Part shown: piece by piece, positions 54,820 to 64,000 of the stretch
How the letters are laid out: each line of letters begins with the position of its first letter
How positions within the stretch are numbered: the stretch's first letter is position 1
Assembly (NCBI RefSeq): GCF_947507565.1
Contig: NC_089184.1
Span: 3,100,001 to 3,164,000, forward strand
Length of the DNA stretch: 64,000 bases
DNA from: Oscarella lobularis
Lineage: Eukaryota > Porifera > Homoscleromorpha > Homosclerophorida > Oscarellidae
Direction of reading: 5' to 3'
The notes under the pieces: generated by a model
Databases searched by the model: none
Told to the model about the DNA's origin: nothing
What the model saw: the letters and a program-made list of their open reading frames with translations, nothing else
Made by a program: the position numbers and the translations under genes

Positions 54820-55328
54820 TCTCTATGTCATTCCCGCCTGCCCGGCCTTATTCCCGCATCCAATGCCTTGTCAGCGGCGTGCTTAGCGAGAGAGTCGCAG
54901 TAGCGTAAAATCTGGTCTCTTAACTTTCTCTCAGCACGCCCTTACGCGAAGAAAAACGCTCTCGTAGGCGTGGTCAATTCCTGCTTCCATATTTTATTGA
55001 TTCACGCTTGAATTTTAGTCTGACAGTACGCTTACTATATCATAGAATGTGACTAATAGCTTGGTTGCTACTTCACCAGTGCCGTGGGGGATACAGAGAA
55101 ACATTTAGAAAAGCAAATATCATTAATTTAATTTTGGTAACACTTGTGCAAACAGTGATCACGCTGCACCCTCATCTTGAAAAATACATTACTTTGCACA
55201 TATGAGCAGCAGAATTTCAGCAACAACTGCAACCACAGCAGGTACGTAGTCTCTATATAAGAGTCGGTCCATGAATGATCAGTTTGCCATATCCCTTCCA
55301 CGACAAATCGACAAGAGAATCGTCATGC
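54820..55328. other. Intergenic between convergent genes
   Basis: Holds the 3' ends of the tandem-kinase receptor (plus) and the sialyltransferase (minus). No further gene seen. Confidence 0.5.
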
Positions 55329-56184
55329 CTACCCTCGGATATAATAAGTAAAAAAATACGCTTCAGCCGGAAAATCGTGAGCATTCCGCACCTCTTCATT
55401 GGTCGCATTAGCAAAGTACTCAAACTTCTTAGCCCCTTTCAAACCGAAACCGTACATATGTACCTCTCGACACAAATGCAAAGCGAATACGACAGCATCG
55501 AGACCAGAAGTGGGAACCATGAACTTGCTAATTATCCAAAAACGCGACCTCGGAGTCCCATACCTTCTCCCATGCATACGCGTGAAAGATATCCTTACTT
55601 AATTCCATAACTCGTGGTGCCATGCCGTACGTTTTACGCCCGTACCGCGTCCGGCAAGTCCGCACGAAATCAGCATACGCCGCCGGATGCCGATGACACG
55701 TCAGAATAAAATGCTTCGGATTATGACAAGGCCAATGCGATTTCAAATAGTTAAGCACGAGAACGTCGCCCTTACGACTTCCCACATATTTTTCGTATCC
55801 TTTCATAGGTGGAAGATTGATGCGAAAGACGATGTCGTGCGCGTCGATTTCCGCACCGAATTCGTAATTGAGGAGGTTGCCTGAGGAACCGACAACGGCG
55901 CACGTGTCGTGGACGCGACGAAGGAGAGGTTCGTTGACGAAATCGTTATCTGTGGCGAATTGGGCTGCGTTGTTGTAGAGATCGTCGTAGTTGCGAGCGT
56001 TGTTTGAACAGGTGAGGATCGAGTGTCCTCCGTAGCAACTCAGTTCGAAGACGTTTGATATGTTGGCATGGCGACGGTGGCGGTGCTGTGGGACGCCGAG
56101 GAGGTGAGTGGCGGCGAAGAATAGCATTGTAATGACGATGAGACAAATGACGGCGAACTTCGAGACAGATGGTGGTGGCTTCAT
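55329..56184 (-). CDS. GT29 sialyltransferase, type II Golgi membrane protein
   Basis: Starts MKPPPSVSKFAVICLIVITM at 56184, with a short cytosolic tail and a signal-anchor helix. Sialylmotif L: CAVVGSSGNLL...DAHDIVFRINLPP...VGSRKGD. Motif S: PTSGLDAVVFALHLCREVHM then YGFG. Motif VS: HDFPAE (H-x4-E). These mark CMP-sialic-acid-dependent transferases that cap glycans in the Golgi. The NLPP in motif L leans to the ST8Sia-like side, but the subfamily is open. The frame changes between motif L and motif S. A 40-nt intron (GTATGG...GCAAG, about 55536-55575) restores the family pattern WEK-FMVPTSGL; the alternative is a one-base frameshift. About 270 residues, short but complete in motifs. Confidence 0.88.
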
Positions 56185-56652
56185 TCAGGTTTGTTTTTCA
56201 CCTGGAAATAAAATGAAATTAGTATAAAATGATATCCGCTTAATTGATCTAAGCAAAATGGTGTACGTCCCAAACGATATACACCACCTATTACTTATAG
56301 TACATTCATATAAATTCGTTTCATTTTATTTGATAACGTTTATAGAGGCTGCAACTAATCAAATGAAAAGAATTTGCAATTATGTGAAATTTAGTCAATG
56401 GATTTTTTGTAGCCCAGAATACTGTAATAAGTCTTGGAAAATAAGTACTGCAGTCCAAGGATAGTAGACAAAAGTCACACTAACATTGAAAAATACAAAT
56501 AGTTTATTATACGCAGATTGAGAATTTTCAAGGAAACAAAATGCACAGTAGAGTAACGATTGAGCTCTTTTGCTACGTTTCTAAGGCGAAGCGACGCGGA
56601 ACTTAGAATTATGACTAAGTACTACAAAACAATTTAAACGTAAAAAGGATCA
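56185..56652. other. 5' flank of the sialyltransferase gene
   Basis: AT-rich, with no gene recognised. It should include the sialyltransferase promoter. Confidence 0.45.
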
Positions 56653-56807
56653 TGTCGGATATAGGTACGGGGTGGGGTACCCGTTCCTCTGCACGCCTCC
56701 GTACTGTAAGTCTTCTCTAACAACTAAAGACGATAGGCTTAAGATGTGTGACCGGAGGGGTTCACGGCAGAGGAACGGGTACCCCGCCCGGTACCTATAC
56801 CCGACCT
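56653..56807. repeat. Imperfect inverted repeat, about 50-bp arms
   Basis: Left arm 56653-56701 contains GGGGTACCCGTTCCTCTGC. Right arm 56753-56807 contains its exact reverse complement, extended by similar outer sequence (TATAGGTAC / GTACCTATA). The loop is about 50 bases. This could be a small foldback element. Confidence 0.85.
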
Positions 56808-57183
56808 AAAAAATACCGTCGTTTGTCGAAAAGACAGATTGGAGAAGGCGAGAAGCAAAGAAGAACTTTCGAAGAGAAGTGTATCTAAAGCACGTTACCT
56901 GGGAATATTTCGACGTTTTTGAGACGTTTGAGCCTAACTCTATCAGTGTCAGAGAAAACGAGAAGGGAAAATAGAATTGTTTGTCTACGAAGCAAGCTGG
57001 TTCAGTCCCGACTCCGTCTCGAGCGAACGAAGAAGGCGAAAAAATGACGAAACCGCTTGCCAAAACTTTTGATTGTCTCTACGAGAACGAAATGGAGGTA
57101 AAAGAGAGGAGAGGTTCCTCGCATTGGTTCCTTTTGACTAGAGTCTATGGAATTAATTTCCGTCACTGTGTGTACGTATGACT
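56808..57183. other. 3' flank of the deubiquitinase gene
   Basis: Short frames on both strands, none resembling a family. Most likely the untranslated tail of the minus-strand gene that stops at 57184. Confidence 0.4.
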
Positions 57184-59298
57184 TTATAACTGACATTTCT
57201 CATAGAAAAGAACATAGCACTGCGATCCTCTTACGGAACTTGAGTTCACTTCCTTGAAACTAGAACATTTCTTAGTTTAGGTACATGTATATAAGTGTTT
57301 GAGTTATTTACCTAGAGTCATTGAAAAGATGCCATTTACCTGTGACGTAATGCTTGCACGTGGCCGTGTAATGACCCCCGAATATACTTCCCGTGTGATT
57401 AGAAACTGCATATAATTTATAGAGACACTCGCCACCTAAGAAAAGAAAAATCTAAATAGAATACTTCTTGTGATTATTAATTATATGAATGACCTTTTGT
57501 GCACAAATTTGAATCGACAAAACGGTCCAAATTTAGTTTACGATCCACAGGAAAGTCTATGACGTCGGGAATTTTAGCACGGAACCTCAGCCCACCAAAT
57601 CTCTTTAGATCTAAATTCAAAACCTGAGACAGAAGTATTTATTATGATGAATGACTTACGTATAACAAGTATGGGAGGAAGTTTGCTTAATGTAAGACTC
57701 TTTGTACACTTACGCTTCTTATTACATTGACTACAAAACTAGAAAGGAAGTGATTGATTTGGAGTATATCTACAGATACGCAGTTGTCTTACGGGACGGT
57801 TGTCTCCGTCCAACGTTTCCGGTTTCGTAAACAATTCAAAACAATCCGCTAGGTCCAGTGACGTGGAAAATCCCAAACGATCATACGAAGAAGAAGAAGA
57901 TTGCTATAAAAGCAAGAGTCTATGTATCTTTTATTTCTTTTCCTTCCCGTCTTACCCTACGTGGAATGGGAAGAGATAAATCCCAGAAGGGATCATACGT
58001 AATCGACTGATGAGAACAGGATTCAAAGGTGACTGTACTCATCAGCTGACCAACAAAAAGGTCTCCAGGGAAAAAACTATTTCAAAAAAATTCATACTCT
58101 ACTTCTTTTCTTACCAGCTATTTTGCTATTTTCACGTGAATGATATTTCTCTGAAGCCAAATCAGAATCACTCGGATTTCTTCTAAAATGCTAATTTAAA
58201 TATGATTAAATATCCTTTACTATTACTACTTACGTCACCGATTCGTTTTCTGATTTAGAATCATTTCTCAAGTCGTCATGAAGACCGTCAAGTAAAAATC
58301 GCAAAAACTCTTGAGCATCTTGTTGACTGTATGAAATTATTATTCAAATAGCTAAAGCATCAAATCTGACTCCATACCTATATCCTACAAATCTTGGCGC
58401 AAATCTTTGAATTTGACTTTTGAATTCTGTCGGTGACAAGGGACTGCTGTCATTCTCACTCCACATGCGTTTCACAAGATCAGCATAAGCTAAATATTAA
58501 TTTCAAATCACGTGAACGTATTCAATTACAAAAAGAGTTTCTTGCCTCTTACTAACCGCCCTTTCATGTGACTTTTCTTATTCAATTTCGTCTCGTACTT
58601 ATCCGAGACAAAGAAGTCGGTTAGAAGACGCGTTTGACTCAAGCACTGAAGCATGGAATTCATAAAACACTGAGAAATAAATAACCACGCAATGAATACC
58701 AAAAAATAGAATTTGAGCTCACGGTATTTCCCAAATTACGAAGACCCACGAGACCAACAGACGTCTCAAAATTTGATTTTCGTCGCGTTATCGTGGAATA
58801 ATCACGATCTCGTCCCAAGTCAGTCTTTTCTCTTGATAATGACGTGAGTTTCGTTTCTCGCAGTAGACAATCGTCTTTTGACGAATTCGAACGCGAACGA
58901 GATACAGTCAAATGAGATGGAATTGATTCGATGCTATTCGATCGTCGAAGAGAGCTGAGACTATAATCAGAGCCTGTATAAATATGGCTTGCATCTAATC
59001 TCTTAGGCAGAATTCTTGGTGTGGAAGAATCGAAGCGAGTGCCTGTGCTGTAATTACGAGAACTGGCGTCGTTTCCGAAAGGCGTAGTCGCTTTTACTGG
59101 CTCGTGGCGGCCGGCTAGCGTTCTCCTTGACTCGTTTTTGTAGCTGGATGTCTGTTTAGGTCGAGGATCGGGCGGTAACAGGCGATGCGATCCCCATGGA
59201 AGGTATTTGTGTTGTGGTCTCGGCGAACTTGGTGATTTCGATGCCGTTGAGCCGCTAGTGTTTCTCCGCGGTAAGATAGATCGTCTTGTCGTCGCCAT
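57184..59298 (-). CDS. Ubiquitin carboxyl-terminal hydrolase, USP2/USP21-like
   Basis: ATG at 59296-59298 ([12 protein letters not shown]), stop at 57184-57186, about a dozen short exons. A Ser/Arg-rich disordered N-terminus of about 190 residues precedes the USP catalytic domain. The Cys box is [18 protein letters not shown], split by an intron before the catalytic Cys. Then come [46 protein letters not shown], one zinc-binding CxxC (FCSQC), LDLKRF, and the His box [10 protein letters not shown] with WHLFNDS. The other zinc pair is reduced to a single Cys (TFESCSHQS), so metal binding there is probably weakened. The order and motifs closely follow USP2 and USP21, which remove ubiquitin from substrates. 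It lies 293 bases downstream of the kelch-kinase gene on the same strand. Confidence 0.92.
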
Positions 59299-59591
59299 GT
59301 TGTAAACAGTCACGTGCCTAGCAACAATAATGCGCGATCTCTAACAAAATGTATGTAGCTTCCTATACACTGTTTTTTATCATCTACTATTTTCATTCAA
59401 CTAATTGCTTGAAAAGGAAGATTTTCGAACTGACGCAAAGCCTCGATCTAGCTATCAGCACAGCCTTTTTCAAAAAGATTGAATATGAATTTTTAGAGGA
59501 CATGAAAACATTTACAATATCAAAAAAGACGAGTCAAAAATAAGAGATAAAAACAAGCAGCAAAGCCCAAAAAACACCGCAGAAAATGAAG

Positions 59592-62500
59592 CTAATAAAA
59601 AGAACTTGAGAGTTGGACTTTGTGACCGTCTCTTCCAAACACTCCCTTCACCAGTCGCAACAATGGAAAAATCCCAAGCGCTGACAAACGACTTCGACTG
59701 TCACTAAACTCACTCTTCAGCGCATCAAAGCATTCTTGTGATGAGGGTCTATTGTTGGGGTCATCATCAATCAAACGAGAGCAAAGCATTAAAAGATTAG
59801 GACGATTAGCGAGAGCGTCCAATTGAGTCTGCCTCGCTTCAGCAATGGGACCCACCCCGGTAAAGATCTCTATCAAAGAAACGCCAACGCTGTACACGTC
59901 GCTAGGCAACGAGCTCGAAGCGGCAGTGCCGTCAGAACGCGGTGACCTTTCCGGAGCGAGATATTGCTGACTGACAGGGCCAGCAGACAGAGAACTCTCA
60001 ATCAGATGAGCCGTTCCCAAGTCGCCCACTTTGACTTTCATATCTCTTGTGACGAGGATATTAGACGGGCGGACGTCACCGTGCACGTAGGGACGCGGAC
60101 GAATCTGATGAAGATATGAAATACCTGACGTCATATCAATGGCAATAGACAACTGCTCATAAATTGTCAGATAAGAGTCGGTAGTGTGAGCTGCGTCGAT
60201 GACTTCGCTCACTGATCCCTCGAGTAATTCCATGACCATTTGGAGAGGAATTCCTTCGGCCATCACCGCTCCGCAAACGGTCAAGATGTTGGGATGATGA
60301 AGTCGACTGCAGACGAGAACTTCTTGCTCGAATAATGCCATGTTGCGTTGATTCGTGATAAGCTCGTGGATTTTTTTGACTGCAACCGTCATTCCGCGCC
60401 AACGGCTCACAAAAACGCCTGAGTGTGAATACATACTATTAACCGAGATATTATGCGTTTCATTTCTTACTTGCAAATCCTCCTGATCCTACTTTTTGAT
60501 CCGTCAGGTGTACTTCGTCTTCTCTGATGTTCAACACGTCAGTGAATTCTTCAAGGCGTCGTTCCATTTCGTTACGAGATGCCTCCAGAGTTTGGCAGCG
60601 TGTCAATGCAACACTATGGTTACGTTGCACTGTCGCTAGTTCATCCCTTAGGAAAATGAAAGAAATTCAAATATATATTCACTATGATGAAATTGATTTT
60701 GCTGTTTAAGACGACGTTGCTTTGTATACCTGATATGACAAATGTCTACATCTTTTCGCTCTAGAAAACGTTGACATGACGCAAGTTCTTCCCTGTTCAA
60801 AAAAATTAAACATATTTATTATTTTGATTATTAGAAATAATTTTCAATGACCTTATGCGAGTAATTACTTCGTCTTTACCCTGTGCAAGCCGTTGAGACG
60901 TGGCCAAATCCTGTCTAAAACAATAAATATATACACTATTGGCAGAACCCTATTTTTTGTGCCTACTGAATGGAAGAATCTGCTGGTCTTTTTCTTGTTC
61001 AAGACGACGTTGAGCAATAGATGCTTCTCTTTGAAAAGACGCCAATTCTCGCCTATAATCAAAACATGAAACAAAATGTATGCATCACTTTCCACAAATA
61101 ACCTGATCTGTGCAATTTCTCCGTCTTTGCGCTCAACAGGACGATGAAAAGATTTCAGTTCTTCTCTGAAAGAAAAAATTCACAATAAGATTTAAATTAA
61201 AGAGTAAAAACAACGATAAACAAAATTTACAAAATTACGCAATACTTTACAATAGTATACAAACATAATATATAACCTGATAGACGCTTTTTCTTCGGTC
61301 AATTCAGAGCACCTTCGTCGCAAATGCTCGAGCTCGCGTTGCATCATTTCAATATCTTCTCTGCCACTTGGAAGTGAAAGACGTGGAGATGAAGTTGCTG
61401 CACGAACTGACGCCCGTCTCGACGAGAGAATTTCTCGTTTAATTTTCATATACGGCTTGTTCTTCACGTCTGCAAAACATTATTCATTAAACGTCCTTAA
61501 TAAAGTTTATTAAATATATTTACCAAGACAAAAGCGTCTTAAAAGAGGCCTACATGACCATTCCCAATTGACACCACCACAGATAATGACGTCTCTAGTC
61601 TTGTCTTCGTTCTGCACACAATGACATGTGTGACACAAAATTTTTCCCAATTGTGGATCGACGTCCATCTTTACAAATAATCATTAAAAATTCTATAAAA
61701 TAAAATCATAACAACCTGATATGCTTTGGAATTGTCACAATCCAGAACGTAAGCATAATCAAAATTATCCGATAAGCCGAGCATTTGACCACCAACGAGA
61801 AGACAAATTGATTTGTCTTCTAATCCTTCTGTCACTAATTGACAAATTGTATGGCCATGTCTTGGTGATGGTTTCACATTGAAATCAATGATCGTCCACA
61901 ACTGAAAATATTGCTAAACGTATTTATTATTTAACTACGCAGGTTTACTTTGCGATTTAAATTTATTGAAATAGAGTGAGATTCATTCTCCTTGTCTCTT
62001 CCATGAAGTAATGCTCGATGCTCGTCAATGGTTGCCATGGCAGCGGCAACAAGTGGTTTAGGTTGTGTTCCACTTAATTCCAAATCCAACCACATTCCTA
62101 GTTTATATTTCAAAAGATTATCAAATTGATATTAAATAGAGTCACCTTTTTCATTTCCCTCTTCAAGTCGAAATTCATAAATATCATTACTCCACTTCCA
62201 TTTATCCTGAGTTGCCCCAGACTGGAGTTGATCACGAGGAATCTTCTTTTCGCTCTTTCCCCCAAACATAATCATTCTTGATCCAATCGCACACAAAGAG
62301 CATCGTGAGCGTTCGTGCGGTTTCTTTCCTCCGATAGGCGTCGCTACTTCGATCCATTCCATTTTCTTCGGATCGAGACGATAAACGATTCCCAGGCGAC
62401 GACCCTTGTCTGTTCTTCCCCCGTATGAGTAGATCATCTTGTCGATGACAACACATCGTGCATCCGTACAAGGTGGAGGAATCGTTCGACCTAGAGTCAA

Positions 62501-62749
62501 TCGACGGATCCACTTCTTTTCCGCTCTTCGAACATTCATCACAAAGATTTCATTGCGGGGAAAGTATTTTGATCCATCGAAGCCACCGAAGAGATGAAGA
62601 TGATCGTCGACCAACGCGCATTCAAGAGCATACCGCTTCTCGGGTGAGATGGCCTGAGAGTCTTCATGAGGGGAGTCGCGACGAAGCCTCGCCATTACAG
62701 ATGTGTACAGTGACGTCAGAGGGCAGGTCCCAGCTTCTTGCTTAGGCAT
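59592..62749 (-). CDS. Kelch-repeat, coiled-coil, protein kinase fusion protein
   Basis: Starts MPKQEAGTCPLTS at 62747-62749 (a later Met, MARLRR, is possible) and stops at 59592-59594. N-terminal kelch-type beta-propeller blades: HLFGGFDGSKYF, IYSYGGRTDKG, MIMFGGKS, LLVGGQML and VIICGGVNW (to about 61550). Then an Arg/Ser stretch and a coiled coil (MMQRELEHLRRRCSELTEEK) that continues through several very small exons with similar sequence (EELKSF, RELASFQR, QDLATSQR, EELASCQR, DELATVQR; about 61165-60530). The kinase follows: GSGGFAS|VF completed across an intron, VAVKKI, YVHGDVRPSNILV, VGDLGTAH, YLAPERS. Lys, the catalytic Asp, Asn and the metal Asp are kept, but HRD is HGD and DFG is DLG. 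It looks like a TKL-type, non-RD kinase. Substrate unknown. Confidence 0.87.
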
Positions 62750-63832
62750 GACGCGCGTTAGGCTTTTAGAAAATGTTCTCTACTTGCGCGATACTACCTT
62801 TCTACCGCGTAACCACGATTAGATATGTAGAAGCATGATTTAGACGTCGTTCGACGCCTATTTCGGGACATTTCTCAGTGATATCGGCGAGTTATATCGA
62901 TGAATGGGTGGGGACTTCCGACGAAATGGGCGTTTTCGATGTGCTCTCATTCCTCACCAAAGCATCCGATTGCACCGAGACTTTACCACGTAATGGGTAC
63001 ACGATTGATCTATTTTTCTTCAAAAGCTTTTACCCTACCCGAACATACGGGCTCACAACAAAAGGCCAGTGGCAGTAAATTCCTTCGAGTCTAACTTAAC
63101 AAAGCAAAAATGTTGGAATTCATTTAGAAAATAAAAAATAAAAAATTGTAAAAAATGAAAACGTTCAAGACATACGTAATACGCACTTTTTCAGTAGTAT
63201 AAATAATCAACAAAATTCATCAACAAAAACCAATAGTATGTTAGAAAGAATTTTTGTCAAACAAGTTCCAAAGGCACAGACATAAAACTCCAGAGAAACG
63301 CCGGGTAACATCAAGTACAGAAAACCAATCAGAGAAAAACGGCGGATAGTGGTTTATCCTAGAAAATCCCGTACACTTCGCCTTTTACAAGCATGTGGGC
63401 TACGAAAGACTGTAAGCTAGGTAAAAAGATTAATTACCTAACTAAAGACGGCGTAAATCAAGATAAAAAGAAAGTCGCGAACAGAATCTTAGACGTGTCA
63501 GTTAGCACAGATAAAGAATAGCTGTGCGTGTAACAAATAAAAAATGCGTGATGCAAAGTTAGGGAAAAGTTAATTCATTGCCTTTACTAAAGTATCCCAG
63601 ATACACTAACAACCGTATGAGAAGGCATAGAAAATTTAAATGCTGTCGTACCCTAAGAAAGTTACGTATCAGGAATGCTTCTAAAATTGCGACATATATT
63701 CTATCTAATGTCTACAGGAACAAAGAAAACAGGGGAACATGTGGACTCACCTTTCATCGAAGCAAAACGGAACAGAAAAACAATAGGCAGCACAAAAAAA
63801 AAACAAGACAGTGTACAGACGACAAGTGAAAC
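62750..63832. other. Intergenic between the ABCA transporter and the kelch-kinase gene
   Basis: Part is the promoter of the kelch-kinase gene and part the 3' flank of the transporter; very A-rich from about 63100. A 66-codon plus-strand frame at 62878-63078 resembles no family and is not scored. Confidence 0.45.
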
Positions 63833-64000
63833 TTAGTCAGCTTCCTTTTGTTCTTTAGCAAAATGCAGAAAAACCTGTTACAATAACTCGATACCATAGC
63901 TATAATAAACAGGCGAATCAGCACACTCACTTCTTCGAGAGTTGTCTGGCTCACACTGTAACCAGCCAAATTGAGATCCTGATCGACTCTAGCCGACTCG
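63833..64000 (-). CDS. C-terminal exons of an ABCA-type ABC transporter (partial)
   Basis: Two exons on the minus strand. The one at 63931-64000 encodes VDQDLNLAGYSVSQTTLEE and ends at a GTGAGT donor. The last, 63833-63874, encodes VFLHFAKEQKEAD and a TAA. YSVSQTTLEEVFLHFAK is the conserved end of the second nucleotide-binding half of ABCA transporters (YSVSQTTLEQVFLNFAK type), which move lipids across membranes. Everything upstream lies beyond the window. Confidence 0.85.

Noticed and set aside
55528-55580. Frameshifted, dead sialyltransferase
   Set aside because: A 40-nt GT-AG intron joins the L and S motif parts in frame with the family spacing. All catalytic motifs are intact, so a working gene is the simpler reading, though not proved.
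59592-60476. Pseudokinase call for the kelch-fusion kinase
   Set aside because: HGD and DLG look odd, but the Lys of VAVKK, the Asp of HGD, the Asn of PSNILV and the Asp of DLG are all kept, so activity is plausible.

Overview
The window is nuclear DNA of an animal. Every gene is split by many very short GT-AG introns (mostly about 40-70 nt, some possibly near 33 nt), and genes lie on both strands a few hundred bases apart. Gene content (dynein heavy chain, fibronectin-III receptor tyrosine kinases, a GT29 sialyltransferase, USP2-like deubiquitinase, ABCA transporter) fits a metazoan. The compact introns and lineage-specific receptor kinases suggest an early-branching animal, most likely a sponge. 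The species assignment is inference.

Layout. 1-15452 (+): most of a divergent dynein heavy chain (DNHD1-like), open at its 5' end; its AAA1 site has lost the catalytic Walker B glutamate and AAA4 has lost Walker A. 15453-17590: intergenic, with a palindromic tandem repeat. About 17590-42920: a head-to-tail tandem duplication. Each copy carries a receptor tyrosine kinase (RTK), a dead first exon of an ERI-type exonuclease, a GC-rich non-coding block, a CCAAT/E-box promoter and a small SH3-like first exon. Copy A (17826-29917) has a decayed RTK ectodomain with an open kinase frame, and was invaded by a 5.1-kb DNA transposon flanked by an 8-bp target duplication. Copy B (30799-42912) has a complete RTK with about 14 FN3 domains, but its kinase has HCD instead of HRD. 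42977-48114: a 46-bp minisatellite, simple repeats and mostly unassigned sequence.

48115-54819 (+): a single-pass receptor with two complete tyrosine kinase domains in tandem inside the cell. This is the most unusual object in the window. 55329-64000 (all minus): a GT29 sialyltransferase, a USP2/USP21-like ubiquitin protease, a kelch-coiled-coil-kinase fusion protein, and the last two exons of an ABCA-type ABC transporter.

Three receptor kinases within 37 kb, two from a recent duplication and one with a doubled catalytic region, make this a locus of active receptor-kinase turnover. The other genes show no obvious common pathway. All exon joins were made by eye from splice sites and protein family conservation.
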